DNA of 64,000 nt from Paenibacillus sp. FSL R5-0912 (GCF_000758605.1 NZ_CP009282.1:4960001-5024000), one strand, 5' to 3'. Shown: positions 16,991-25,695, numbered from the stretch's first letter. Numbers and translations: made by a program. Notes: generated from the sequence alone by a model not told the origin.

Positions 16991-17593
16991 TCATTCCCCC
17001 CATCTGCGAAATAAAGTATGTTCAATATTAAAGCTGTCCAGCACTTTGCCTACCATGAAATTAATCAGATCATCGATTGTTACAGGTCCAAAATAAAACG
17101 CTGGCATCGCCGGGATAAGCTTGACTCCCATCCGGGACAGCTTCAGCATATTCTCCAGGTGAATCGCGTGCAGCGGTGTCTCCCGGGGAACAAGCACCAA
17201 AGGGCGCCCTTCCTTCAGCATGACATCCGCAGCCCGCGTCATCAGATTGTCGGAACTGCCCTGCGCTACAGCAGACAGTGTTCCCATCGAGCAAGGCATA
17301 ATGATCATCCCTTCCGTCCGGAAGGAACCGCTGGCAATTGAAGCACCAATATCTGCGATAGGGTGATACAGAAGAGAACCGGGATAGCTGCTGAACCGCC
17401 CGTCCAGAAACCCTTCCCGGTCTGAGGCCGTGAAGCCTAATTCTTCTTTGAAGACGCGCCAGCCTGCATTGCTAACCACCAGATGCACCGTGTAACCGAG
17501 CGAGAGCAGGGTTTCTGTCAGCCGGATGCCGTAGATCCCGCCGCTCGCGCCGGTAATGCCAACCACGAAATTTTTAGGCTTACGCTCGTTCAT
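16991..17593 (-). CDS. ubiX: Flavin prenyltransferase UbiX
   Basis: 200 residues. It attaches dimethylallyl phosphate to FMN to make prenylated FMN, the cofactor of UbiD-type decarboxylases. Motifs: VGITGASGGIYGIRL (FMN phosphate loop) and VPRETPLHAIHLENM. In the futalosine route a UbiD-like decarboxylase is needed after prenylation, which explains the placement next to mqnA and the prenyltransferase. No ubiD is in the window. The start overlaps the prenyltransferase stop by 4 bp. Confidence 0.92.
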   Translation of the reverse strand: MNERKPKNFVVGITGASGGIYGIRLTETLLSLGYTVHLVVSNAGWRVFKEELGFTASDREGFLDGRFSSYPGSLLYHPIADIGASIASGSFRTEGMIIMPCSMGTLSAVAQGSSDNLMTRAADVMLKEGRPLVLVPRETPLHAIHLENMLKLSRMGVKLIPAMPAFYFGPVTIDDLINFMVGKVLDSFNIEHTLFRRWGE

Positions 17594-18465
17594 TTGTAGA
17601 ACTGCACCACCAGGTCAATCAGAGTAAAGGAAAAGACTACAATACTAAGCACCCCGTTCATTGTGAAAAACGCCGTCTGCAGTTTACTGAGGTCGCTTGG
17701 GGATACGATATAATGCTCATAGAATAAAATAATGTAGGCAATCAGCATACCTGCCACATACCACCAGCTCAATTCAGTAATAAAGAGCAGCGATACAAAT
17801 CCGATTCCCGTAAGCAGATGAAACACCTTGGCAATAAGGAGCGCACGGGCAACTCCGAAGCGGACAGGAATAGAGTACAGCCCTTCCTTAAGATCAAATT
17901 CCACATCCTGGCAGGAATAAATAATATCAAAACCCGCTGTCCAAAAAACGATAGTGAAATAGAATACCATGGAGGTCCAATCTACAGTGCCCGTAACCGC
18001 AACCCAGCCCCCCAGCGGCGCAAGTGCGATGGTAAGACCGAGAATCAGGTGGCAAGCCCAGGTAAAGCGTTTCGTGAACGAATAGAACACCAGCAGGAAA
18101 ACAGCAATCGGCAGCAGCTTCGCTGACAGCGGATTCAGCTTAAACGCAGCCCAGAACAGCAAAAAGAACGAGAAGGCGATAAATAGCGATACTTCTCCAA
18201 CCTTCAGCAGTCCTGCAGGAATCGCTCTCCCGGCTGTCCGGGGATTCTTCGCATCACTGATCCGGTCGATCAGCCGGTTAAGTCCCATAGCCGCGCTGCG
18301 TGCACCGAACATGGCAATCACAACCCAGCCGATCTGGCTCCAGGAAGGCAGTTCACCAAACATTACAACCGATCCGAGCAAAGCGCCCATAAAAGCAAAG
18401 GGTAGTGCAAAAACCGTATGTTCAAATTTAATCATTTGTAGAAAAATGCCGATTTTCTTAAACAT
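17590..18465 (-). CDS. UbiA-type prenyltransferase (MqnP-like)
   Basis: 291 residues from the ATG at 18465, with about eight hydrophobic membrane segments. Both Asp-rich signatures are present: NRLIDRISDAKNPRT and YSCQDVEFD. It prenylates an aromatic acid in the membrane. The context (mqnA, ubiX, hepS, hepT, menG) argues for 1,4-dihydroxy-6-naphthoate prenylation in menaquinone synthesis rather than 4-hydroxybenzoate for ubiquinone, which Firmicutes lack. It may be listed as ubiA. The start overlaps the end of menG by 8 bp. Confidence 0.87.
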   Translation of the reverse strand: MFKKIGIFLQMIKFEHTVFALPFAFMGALLGSVVMFGELPSWSQIGWVVIAMFGARSAAMGLNRLIDRISDAKNPRTAGRAIPAGLLKVGEVSLFIAFSFFLLFWAAFKLNPLSAKLLPIAVFLLVFYSFTKRFTWACHLILGLTIALAPLGGWVAVTGTVDWTSMVFYFTIVFWTAGFDIIYSCQDVEFDLKEGLYSIPVRFGVARALLIAKVFHLLTGIGFVSLLFITELSWWYVAGMLIAYIILFYEHYIVSPSDLSKLQTAFFTMNGVLSIVVFSFTLIDLVVQFYK

Positions 18466-19210
18466 TGCTGTTCTCCTTGACCCCAATATGTAATGCCGCG
18501 ATGCCGCCGGTCAAGGGGAAGGATTCCACTTTTTGCAAGCCGGTTTCACGGAAGATCACTGCCAGCTGTTCTCTGTCCGGGAACAGGGCGAGTGACTCGG
18601 GAAGCCACTTATATTGCTCATACCGCTTGGCAAAAAGCTTGCCGAGCAACGGAAGCACACGCTGGAAATAGAAATAATAAATCCCTTTGAACGGCTGCTT
18701 CATCGGCTTCGAAAGCTCCAGGCATACCACCATACCGCCCGGCTTCACCACACGCTTCATTTCGTTCAGCACTTGAACGGGATCAGGCACATTGCGGAGT
18801 CCAAAGCCAATCGTCGCATAATCGAACGAATTATCGCCGAAGGGCAGATCCATTGCATTGCCCTGAATCAGGGATATCCGGTCCTGGAGTCCGCGCCCCT
18901 CTACCTTACGCTTGCCGACCTCCAGCATGCCTGCACTGAAATCCAGTCCCATGACACAGCCGGTCTCGCTGGCCTCAGCCAGGGCGATGCTCCAGTCGCA
19001 GGTCCCGCAGCACAGATCCACTGCCGAATCCCCGCGCTTCATGTTCATCTTACGCATTGTAAACTTGCGCCACGCTTTATGGCGGCGGAAGCTAAGGATA
19101 TCGTTCATTAGGTCGTATTTGCCGGCAATGCTCTCAAATACAGAATGTACGAATTGTTCTTTCGGCTTGATGCCTTGGTCACCCATAACGGAAGTTTTAT
19201 CTACGGTCAT
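18458..19210 (-). CDS. menG: Demethylmenaquinone methyltransferase
   Basis: 250 residues (UbiE/MenG). SAM-dependent C-methylation of demethylmenaquinone, the last step to menaquinone. Motifs: FESIAGKYDLMNDILSFRRHKAWR, VDLCCGTCDWSIAL (SAM loop) and GFGLRNVPD. An extension of about ten residues precedes the family core. It starts 3 bp after the hepS stop, between the two subunits of heptaprenyl diphosphate synthase in order hepS-menG as in B. subtilis. Confidence 0.95.
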   Translation of the reverse strand: MTVDKTSVMGDQGIKPKEQFVHSVFESIAGKYDLMNDILSFRRHKAWRKFTMRKMNMKRGDSAVDLCCGTCDWSIALAEASETGCVMGLDFSAGMLEVGKRKVEGRGLQDRISLIQGNAMDLPFGDNSFDYATIGFGLRNVPDPVQVLNEMKRVVKPGGMVVCLELSKPMKQPFKGIYYFYFQRVLPLLGKLFAKRYEQYKWLPESLALFPDREQLAVIFRETGLQKVESFPLTGGIAALHIGVKENSNV

Positions 19211-19213
19211 TCT

Positions 19214-20083
19214 CTAACCCTCCACGGCAGCTTGTCCGGAAATTTTCATTTGCAGAAGAAGGCGGTTCAGCGCAGCACTAAGCTCACTGATCAGTTCCTC
19301 GTCCTTGATACCCTGCAGCAATCCCTGAATGGACTCAAGTGATGCATGCAGCTTGTCTGTCAGCAGGGCATCACATTTGCTTCTTAGCTTAAGCTTCTTC
19401 CAATCCCTGATGTCCAGTTCCTGCTCACCCAGCAGCTGGCGCTCCTCTTCCGTCGCTGACTCCAGCACCTTCCAGTAGCAGTAGCCTTCCAGAGCACTTA
19501 CTGGGTCTGTGCCGCGGCGCAGCTCCTGCGTTACGGTTTCACACTGGCTGAACTCCACCAGCAGCTTCTCCCAGCTATCCCGGAGCGGCTCCTCAATCAT
19601 CGGTGTAAAAGAAAGAAACAGCCTCATATTGAGCTGTACCGTGTGCTTTAAATATTGTTCGGCTGTGAAAAGCATTCCTTTCATCTTGCCGTAAAGATTA
19701 GCTTTCATCACATTAAAATCAGCGATAGCCGTGCTTAGAATGCCCACCATCTCAATTTGTTCATGTTTGGCGAGCAGATGGTAGAACCAGCTGCTGAAGT
19801 AATCGCCGGCCAGCACCTTAAGCTGGCGGGAACGCATCATATCACCGCCGGGCTCATCCTGATAACGGTCGATGCTCTCATGTGTATCCAGCCCGAGCTG
19901 CACAAGCCCGGTCACCAGAGTGAACAGCTCTTCACTCTGGAATCCGGCACTCCTGCCGTGACCCAGAAAAATATATAACAAATGACCCCGCCCGTCTGAG
20001 AACGGCGGCAATTCCGTATGCCGCTGAATCATGTCGTAGTCGGTGTAGGGTTTAGCCAGTTGCGGTATGCGGTACGGTTTCAT
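19214..20083 (-). CDS. hepS: Heptaprenyl diphosphate synthase component I
   Basis: 289 residues from the ATG at 20083, which has CGGAGG five bases ahead; an ATG 18 bp earlier lacks a ribosome site. An all-helical non-catalytic partner of HepT that sets chain length and product release. Sequence conservation is low, but position (mtrB-x-hepS-menG) and length match B. subtilis HepS. No Asp-rich motif is present, as expected for component I. Confidence 0.88.
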   Translation of the reverse strand: MKPYRIPQLAKPYTDYDMIQRHTELPPFSDGRGHLLYIFLGHGRSAGFQSEELFTLVTGLVQLGLDTHESIDRYQDEPGGDMMRSRQLKVLAGDYFSSWFYHLLAKHEQIEMVGILSTAIADFNVMKANLYGKMKGMLFTAEQYLKHTVQLNMRLFLSFTPMIEEPLRDSWEKLLVEFSQCETVTQELRRGTDPVSALEGYCYWKVLESATEEERQLLGEQELDIRDWKKLKLRSKCDALLTDKLHASLESIQGLLQGIKDEELISELSAALNRLLLQMKISGQAAVEG

Positions 20084-20196
20084 TTCAGCCTCCGAAGCCA
20101 TTGACGTTTGACTATATCTTTGTTCACAATCTTGTCTATTATATCACATGTTTTTTGGTCACGCACGGTCGTGCATTCTAGTTTCTTTTACCCACT

Positions 20197-20736
20197 TCAG
20201 GGATAAATGAACTGTTTTTTCCACAGCTCGCTTTCACTAATGCGGAAGCCGTTCTTCAGAGAACCGGGCAGCGGGGAATTGCCGGCATTCTGCAGCTCAT
20301 CCTGCAGCCGGGGAGACCATTCCTTCCGGCGGATGTCACCAGCCAGCAGCAGGCGGCGGGTATCCAGCCATTTATCCTCAGCCACCACACGGAGCAGCAG
20401 CTGATCAACATTGCCGGTCTCCTGAAAGGCAAAAGCAATCGCCAGCGCCATGTTCTGATACAGCTCCTGCGGTTCATGGTCATTGCCGGTCACCTTAAGA
20501 TCCAGAGTTAACACCTGGTCCTTCCAGCCCGCCTTGTCTATAACCAGGCTAAAGGGAATCTCCCCGAGCATATCTACCAGATTGTCATCGCCCAGAACGG
20601 TGCTGTCCCGGCTTATAGTCTCCACTGTACCATAGGCGCCCTGGGGGACTGTCCCGAGACTGGCCAGCTGAGGCAGCAGCATGGTAGACGCCGCGGTCAG
20701 CAGCAAAACAGTTCCAATCAGCCAGCTCCGGTTCAT
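20197..20736 (-). CDS. Secreted or membrane-anchored unknown protein
   Basis: 179 residues with an N-terminal hydrophobic segment (about 5-28; WLIGTVLLLTAASTMLLPQLA) that may be a signal peptide or anchor. The rest is soluble and mixed alpha/beta, with no Cys. AAGGGGG stands before the ATG. It is inserted between mtrB and hepS, which are adjacent in B. subtilis, and probably belongs to the hepS transcription unit. I do not recognise the family. Confidence 0.75.
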   Translation of the reverse strand: MNRSWLIGTVLLLTAASTMLLPQLASLGTVPQGAYGTVETISRDSTVLGDDNLVDMLGEIPFSLVIDKAGWKDQVLTLDLKVTGNDHEPQELYQNMALAIAFAFQETGNVDQLLLRVVAEDKWLDTRRLLLAGDIRRKEWSPRLQDELQNAGNSPLPGSLKNGFRISESELWKKQFIYP

Positions 20737-20816
20737 GACAAGCCCCCTTACTCAGAATTTCCGCTGCGCAGCAGGATTATACCGTACCGCTGACAGCCCT
20801 ATATCTAGTTATATTT

Positions 20817-20842
20817 TTAAAAAAAGCAGGCTATGCCTGCTT
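20817..20842 (-). terminator. Terminator after mtrB
   Basis: AAGCAGGC/GCCTGCTT stem with TAT loop followed by a run of T on the minus strand, two bases after the mtrB stop. It separates mtrB from the hepS unit. Confidence 0.85.
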
Positions 20843-20843
20843 C

Positions 20844-21092
20844 TCAGCTTTCACTCTCTAATTGTCCGTGTTTGCTCCAGATTTCAGCTTTGCCGCGGAT
20901 TTTCATTGCTGAGGTATGATCTGTGAATTGGGCAATGAGGACTTCGCCTTTATCGAGCTTCTCCGTATGGTGAAAGCGGGTATCCAAGCCCCTTGTCAGT
21001 CCGATGACCTGAACTCCGTTCTCTTTGGCTTTGATTACGATATAATCGCTGCCTGATGGTGCAGGATTCACTTCATTGTGCTTCTCAGTCAT
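20844..21092 (-). CDS. mtrB: trp RNA-binding attenuation protein (TRAP)
   Basis: 82 residues, the tryptophan-activated RNA-binding ring protein. The core DYIVIKAKENGVQVIGLTRG, then FHHTEKLDKGEVLIAQFT and HTSAMKIRG, matches B. subtilis MtrB closely, including the KK/R-type RNA contacts (Lys in EKLDKGE and KIRG) and the HTSA tryptophan-pocket region. An N-terminal extension of about 8 residues and a charged tail differ. It should bind the eleven-triplet site at 10528-10580 and repress trpEDCFBA when tryptophan is plentiful. folE, its usual partner upstream, is replaced by the HU gene here. Confidence 0.95.
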   Translation of the reverse strand: MTEKHNEVNPAPSGSDYIVIKAKENGVQVIGLTRGLDTRFHHTEKLDKGEVLIAQFTDHTSAMKIRGKAEIWSKHGQLESES

Positions 21093-21130
21093 TTATGATC
21101 CTCCTTAAAGTTTGGTTAGCCTATGCTTCT

Positions 21131-21161
21131 AAAAAACAAATGCCGCCTTGGAGGGCGGCAT
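21131..21161 (-). terminator. Terminator after the HU gene
   Basis: ATGCCGCC/GGCGGCAT stem (21140-21147 with 21154-21161) followed on the minus strand by TTGTTTTTT. It lies between the HU gene and mtrB, so mtrB may need its own promoter or readthrough. Confidence 0.85.
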
Positions 21162-21202
21162 AGTTGTTATTCAAGGACTATGGGATAGATATGTAGAAAT
21201 CT

Positions 21203-21475
21203 CTATTTGATTCCGTCTTTCAGCGCTTTACCGGGTTTGAATGCCGGTACCTTGCTCGAAGGAATTTCGATTTCTTCACCAGTCTGCGGGTTGCGGCCTT
21301 TGCGTGCGGAACGTTCGCGCACTTCAAAGTTTCCGAATCCAACCAGCTGTACTTTATCTCCGCTTTGCAGCGCACCTGTGATAGCTTCGAAAACGGCATC
21401 TACCGCTTTAGTAGCATCTTTCTTGGGAAGTTCAGTTGCTTCTGTAACTACGTTGATCAAATCTGATTTGTTCAT
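21203..21475 (-). CDS. hbs: DNA-binding protein HU
   Basis: 90-residue histone-like protein that bends and compacts DNA as a dimer. It has MNKSDLI at the start, GFGNFEVRERSARKGRNPQTGE (the beta arm with the DNA-intercalating Pro) and a VPAFKPGKALKD end. Full family length. It is placed directly after spoIVA, as in B. subtilis, with its own candidate promoter and terminator. Confidence 0.97.
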   Translation of the reverse strand: MNKSDLINVVTEATELPKKDATKAVDAVFEAITGALQSGDKVQLVGFGNFEVRERSARKGRNPQTGEEIEIPSSKVPAFKPGKALKDGIK

Positions 21476-21506
21476 GTTTTCTCACCTCCCTGGGCAAATT
21501 TCCGGT

Positions 21507-21534
21507 ATCATACACTGTTTCCGTTTCAACGCAA
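21507..21534 (-). promoter_or_regulatory. Candidate promoter of the HU gene
   Basis: On the minus strand TTGCGT and TATGAT lie 16 bp apart, about 32 bp before the HU start codon, with an AGGGAGGTGAG ribosome site between. Good -10, partial -35. Confidence 0.5.
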
Positions 21535-21839
21535 AATATACGTGATAATCCCGTTTATTACTGGATACTGGCGCCTCTCTTCTAGAAGCGCAACAAACTT
21601 ATAGTAATACAGCCCACCCATAATTTCAAGGCGTTACTCAAAAAAGGAGCAGAAAGTAGCATGTTTCCACCTGTTTTCGGGGTATCGTGCAGTCTATTAC
21701 TACCAATTATACCGTAAAAACGGAGTCTTCCCTGGGAGAATCCCCCTTTTCTCCGCTGGTAAGCTATCCTCGAAATCTTAAAAATCAGCAGCAAAAAAGA
21801 GCGGAAATTCTTCCGCTCTTCTCGCAAGCCTGCTTACAT
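21535..21839. other. Intergenic region between HU gene and spoIVA
   Basis: About 300 bp without a credible gene. It holds only the upstream edge of the HU promoter and the spoIVA terminator at 21793-21820. Confidence 0.6.
21793..21820 (-). terminator. Terminator after spoIVA
   Basis: AAGAGCGGAA/TTCCGCTCTT perfect stem with a 4-nt loop and a T run on the minus strand, 20 bp after the spoIVA stop. Confidence 0.9.
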
Positions 21840-23318
21840 TTAGAGAATGATGGCAATCAGTCCGCCTGAACCTTCGTTAATAATTCGGCCCAGCGTTTCC
21901 TGCAGCTTATAGCGGGCATTATCCGGCATCATGGCAATCTTGCCCTGGATGCCCTCACGGACGATGGAATGCAGGGAACGGCCAAAGATATCCGACTCCC
22001 AGATCTTGATCGGGTCATTCTCAAAGTCCTGCATCAGGTAACGCACCAGCTCTTCACTCTGCTTCTCTGTGCCGATAATCGGCGAGAATTCAGATTCGAC
22101 ATCGACCCGGATCATATGGATCGAAGGTGCTGTAGCCTTCAGCCGGACTCCGAAGCGGGAGCCCTGACGGATCAACTCAGGCTCATCCAGAGCCATCTCG
22201 GCCAAGGATGGGGCTGCGATACCATAACCTGTAGTTTTGACCATCTCCAGTGCTTCCGAGAAGCGGTCATACTCACGTTTGGCATGGGAGAAGTCCTGCA
22301 TCAGCTGGAGCAGATGGTCTTTGCCGCGGATCTCCACGCCGACCACCTCCATGAGAACCTGATCATACAGCTCTTCAGGAGCGTATAGATCGATCTCCGC
22401 TACCCCCTGGCCCATGTTCATGCCGCTGAGGCCAGCCCTGTCGATGAAATCATATTCTGTAAACTGGGAGACGAGCCGGTCCACATCCCGCAGGCGGCGG
22501 ATATCCTTCACCGTATCGCGGACAGAATTCTCGTAGCTGCTGCGCAGCCAGTGATTCTCGCCCAGCACCATAACCCAGCTTGGCAGATTGACATTAACTT
22601 CATGTACTGGGAATTCATACAGCACTTCACGGAGTACCCCGGTCACATCATCTTCCGTCATATTGGCGGCACTGAGTGTCATTACCGGAATATCATATTT
22701 GAGCGCGAGCTCGTTGCGCAGCTGCTGTGCTTCCTCACTGCGCGGCCGGGTGGAGTTGATTACAAGCACAAACGGCTTGCCAACCTCCTTCAGCTCAGCG
22801 ATGACGCGCTCTTCGGAATCCACATACGAGTTCCGGGGAATTTCAGCAATCGTACCGTCGGTTGTCACTACCACACCGAGTGTGGAATGCTCCTGAATCA
22901 CTTTGCGTGTGCCGATCTCAGCCGCTTCCTGGAACGGAATCGGTTCCTCAAACCACGGTGTTGAGATCATACGCGGACCATTCTCATCCTCGTAACCTTT
23001 GGCACCTTCTACTGCATAACCCACACAATCGACCAGCCGGACATTGACTTCCAGACCCTCCGCCACCTTGATCTGCACCGCGTTATTCGGTACAAATTTG
23101 GGCTCAGTGGTCATAATTGTTTTGCCCGCCGCACTTTGCGGCAGTTCATCCACCGCTCTTACCCGGTCCGCTTCACTTGTGATGTTCGGAAGAACAATCG
23201 TTTCCATGAACCGTTTGATGAATGTCGATTTCCCCGTGCGAACCGCGCCGACGACGCCGAGATAAATGTCTCCGCCGGTACGCTCGGCAATGTCCTTGAA
23301 AATATCCACTTTTTCCAA
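21840..23318 (-). CDS. spoIVA: Stage IV sporulation protein A, spore-coat ATPase
   Basis: 492 residues starting with TTG at 23318, placed 7 nt after AGGAGGGG and giving the family-typical xEKVDIFKDIAERTGGD start. The cytoskeletal ATPase polymerises on the forespore outer membrane as coat basement layer. Walker A is GAVRTGKST, followed by TTEPKFVPN and a NSTRPRS guanine-like specificity strand altered as in SpoIVA. Transcription in the mother cell under sigma-E is known for the family; no clear sigma-E site could be assigned here. An upstream in-frame ATG at 23390 lacks an SD. Confidence 0.96.
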   Translation of the reverse strand: MEKVDIFKDIAERTGGDIYLGVVGAVRTGKSTFIKRFMETIVLPNITSEADRVRAVDELPQSAAGKTIMTTEPKFVPNNAVQIKVAEGLEVNVRLVDCVGYAVEGAKGYEDENGPRMISTPWFEEPIPFQEAAEIGTRKVIQEHSTLGVVVTTDGTIAEIPRNSYVDSEERVIAELKEVGKPFVLVINSTRPRSEEAQQLRNELALKYDIPVMTLSAANMTEDDVTGVLREVLYEFPVHEVNVNLPSWVMVLGENHWLRSSYENSVRDTVKDIRRLRDVDRLVSQFTEYDFIDRAGLSGMNMGQGVAEIDLYAPEELYDQVLMEVVGVEIRGKDHLLQLMQDFSHAKREYDRFSEALEMVKTTGYGIAAPSLAEMALDEPELIRQGSRFGVRLKATAPSIHMIRVDVESEFSPIIGTEKQSEELVRYLMQDFENDPIKIWESDIFGRSLHSIVREGIQGKIAMMPDNARYKLQETLGRIINEGSGGLIAIIL

Positions 23319-23879
23319 AAGAGATCCCCTCCTCATATTACTCCGAAGAAAAAATGCCTGAAGAGCATCGACTTCGCGTTCCGCCGGCAAACTGACCCTT
23401 GCAGGACAACCACCGGACTAAGCTTTGTCCGCCCGAAGCCTAGCTACTGCCTGAGGCGGAACATGTTGCCCCGCGCTAAACTCCGAATGCTCGGACATGC
23501 ATTTGGACTAGTATCATCATATGTATCCAGAACGGATTTATGACCCTCGTCCGTGCATTTTGCAGCTGAAATTTTGTATGCCCGCTCTAGAACGCCAATG
23601 CGTCACGACGCCCGGAAGTCTTCTCATCAATCCTATGAAGCCGGGTTTTCGCCTAGAACCACTATATGGATTGAACTCAGGAATTTCAGTCCACTTCAGC
23701 AAAAAAAGCCCGTTTGAGCATCCAGCATTCTCCTCCAGATTGCCGGCAGACAGCCAAAATAACCCGGAAACCCCGGGCAGCTGCCAGTGGAGCAATCGAA
23801 CTGCGGATTATACCGGATGAACAAGAGAAGGCTGTCCCAGGCAGCCAATTCGCTGCTTTGGGACAGCCTTCTCAAGCTT
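23319..23879. other. Non-coding gap upstream of spoIVA
   Basis: About 560 bp. I see no reading frame with family features or a ribosome site on either strand. Contains the terminator at 23828-23870 and presumably the spoIVA promoter. Confidence 0.5.
23828..23870 (-). terminator. Terminator after the lipoprotein gene
   Basis: AAGGCTGTCCCA/TGGGACAGCCTT stem enclosing an inner GGCAGC/GCTGC(T) pair, just after the lipoprotein stop; followed by CTCTTGTT on the minus strand. Near-symmetrical, so it could act both ways. Confidence 0.7.
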
Positions 23880-24632
23880 CTATTCCAGCGGAGCCTGCGG
23901 AACCGGCCGGCCGTCAACCCACAAATAAGGCAATGACTTAACGGGTACGTAATACGACGCCTGCTCCAGCTCCAGACGCAAGTCTCTGTCCGCCTCAGGC
24001 GCCCCGCCATTCTTATCTATAGCTGAGCTGATATCCGCACCGTAATCAGCGTATACCGTTCCGTCCTTGTCCATAAGGAGCTGCAGGGGCAGGCCGGAAT
24101 ATACACTGATCAGCTTAATAGACGCTGTTCCTGCCTTCTTGGCATCAATCGCAGTGAGGTCCGGATACACTTCTTCTTCCGCCGGTAGTTCTCCACCATG
24201 TGCGGACTTATAGAGGTTAACCTTGCGCTGGACATCATTAACCTTCTGCACGGTCACCAGGTCCATCAGCTTCACCTGAGGATCACTTTCTTCGTCCAGA
24301 ATCAGAAAATACGCGCTGCCGCCCTTCTCAAAAGCCGCTGCCGGTATTTCATCCAGGTACCCAGCTTGCTGCAGCTTATTAAGATCGACCACGAATTTCT
24401 CATATCTTGGCGTTGCTTCATCGCTGGTCTTAATCGGAAGCAGGCCCTCCTGCTCCTGATAGTCATCTACCGCTGCCTGCACCCGCTTCACACTCTCGCG
24501 GTACACGCTGCCTGGCTGCCGCTGCTCAGAATCACCGGGATACATGCAGCCCCCAAGTGACCATAGCAGTAGGCCAACCCAAGGCAGCAGGGCTGCTCTT
24601 CTCAGCGATTGCCGGCGTTTCACCTGATACAT
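23880..24632 (-). CDS. Sporulation-region lipoprotein, YphF-like
   Basis: 250 residues. A basic start, hydrophobic stretch and lipobox LGGC (Cys about residue 28) show a lipoprotein exported and anchored on the outer face of the membrane. The remainder is soluble, without recognised motifs. Length and position between spoIVA and gpsA match YphF of B. subtilis, whose function is poorly known. The SD (AAAAGGGGG) is unusually far (about 15 nt) from the ATG. Confidence 0.75.
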   Translation of the reverse strand: MYQVKRRQSLRRAALLPWVGLLLWSLGGCMYPGDSEQRQPGSVYRESVKRVQAAVDDYQEQEGLLPIKTSDEATPRYEKFVVDLNKLQQAGYLDEIPAAAFEKGGSAYFLILDEESDPQVKLMDLVTVQKVNDVQRKVNLYKSAHGGELPAEEEVYPDLTAIDAKKAGTASIKLISVYSGLPLQLLMDKDGTVYADYGADISSAIDKNGGAPEADRDLRLELEQASYYVPVKSLPYLWVDGRPVPQAPLE

Positions 24633-24682
24633 GGAGTTGATAAATACGCCCCCTTTTCTGGTTATCTGCTAAGCCTTCCCAG

Positions 24683-25051
24683 TCACCATAAGTCCTCTGC
24701 TTCTCCACGCCGCGCAGCTTCCAGTCTGCGGCGTACGGCCGCCTTAAGCGGGTCCTCGGGAATGTGCACGCTCACATCATCCCAGACAGCGGCCTGACAG
24801 GCCAGACGGACGCCTTGATCCAGCAGGCTGCCCAGCTTGCGGCGCTCCGCCTCTGAAGGAGGTCTCAGCGCTGCTGACTCCCCGGGATCTACTGACACTT
24901 TGCACATCAGGCATCCGGCTTTACCGCCGCAGCGGGTGGGCAGAACGATTCCGGCTCTGTGTACAGCCTCAAGCAGCGATACTCCATGTGTTACGGAGAC
25001 ACGCCGGGTGTCGGGCAGGAAAGTGACATTTATTTTTTTATGAGGTGCCAT
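24683..25051 (-). CDS. 2Fe-2S ferredoxin
   Basis: 122 residues with a plant-type [2Fe-2S] domain: CGGKAGCLMC (C-x5-C-x2-C) near residue 42 and the fourth Cys in VRLACQA near residue 87. Electron carrier; partner unknown. A C-terminal tail of about 25 residues, rich in Arg and Glu, extends beyond the domain. Its location between the lipoprotein and a nucleotidyltransferase-like gene is not seen in B. subtilis and is presumably Paenibacillus-specific. Confidence 0.9.
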   Translation of the reverse strand: MAPHKKINVTFLPDTRRVSVTHGVSLLEAVHRAGIVLPTRCGGKAGCLMCKVSVDPGESAALRPPSEAERRKLGSLLDQGVRLACQAAVWDDVSVHIPEDPLKAAVRRRLEAARRGEAEDLW

Positions 25052-25077
25052 GTTGTTATTTCCTTCCTTGGTTCATC

Positions 25078-25695
25078 TTAAATCTGTATGGATGTGGATA
25101 TCTCCAGCAATTCCTCCAGCTTCGTCTGCAGGTGATCTTCCAAATGGTTCTCTTGAATAAGCTGATACAGCAGCGGCAGATGGGTGGCCAAATCCTGTAT
25201 GATCAGCCTTGCGATTGCCTGGCAGCGCCCGTCCCTGCCCCGCAGCAGATTAAATATCAGCTCATGAGCAACCGGCATCAGTCGCACAAGGCCAACCCCT
25301 TCGTAATTGCGTACCGGGGCATACTGCTGCATCATGCCGACATCCACTGAATATTGCCATTCGCCGCTGCCCATTCTGAACCCGCCCACCAGTTCAACCT
25401 TGGCCTCTCCCATGAAATAGAGAGCACGCAGTGAATAACAGCTTCCGCTGAAATCCTCTTCCGGCGGACTGACTGCATACCGGAGCAGTAATTGATGAAG
25501 CTGCCAGGTATCCTTCAGGTCGCAATAGATATCAATATCATGCGGCGGGGCAGCCAGTTGGGCCCCGTGCAGCAGCAGCCCGCAGCTCCCTCCCAGAAGC
25601 CATTCAGGGGGCTTGCCCAGCCCGTAGAATTCTAATTCTTCTACTATGCTGCCCAGTGCTGTCTCAAGTGCATAGGGGATTCCTGAACCGGTCAT
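25078..25695 (-). CDS. Nucleotidyltransferase-fold protein
   Basis: 205 residues. LLGGSCGLLLHG followed by HDIDIYCD gives the GG(S)...D-x-D active-site arrangement of the nucleotidyltransferase superfamily (also the shape of AbiEii/MNT-type toxins and of DUF-type relatives). No antitoxin partner is adjacent, so a toxin role is not supported. No strong ribosome site is seen before the ATG. Substrate unknown. Confidence 0.7.
   Translation of the reverse strand: MTGSGIPYALETALGSIVEELEFYGLGKPPEWLLGGSCGLLLHGAQLAAPPHDIDIYCDLKDTWQLHQLLLRYAVSPPEEDFSGSCYSLRALYFMGEAKVELVGGFRMGSGEWQYSVDVGMMQQYAPVRNYEGVGLVRLMPVAHELIFNLLRGRDGRCQAIARLIIQDLATHLPLLYQLIQENHLEDHLQTKLEELLEISTSIQI

Noticed and set aside
23521..23820. 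Overlapping 85- and 99-residue frames upstream of spoIVA
   Set aside because: Both strands are open over the same bases, composition is unlike a protein and no SD is seen; treated as chance frames.
25078..25695. Toxin of a nucleotidyltransferase toxin-antitoxin pair
   Set aside because: GG...DxD motif is present but no adjacent antitoxin gene; neighbours are unrelated housekeeping and sporulation genes.
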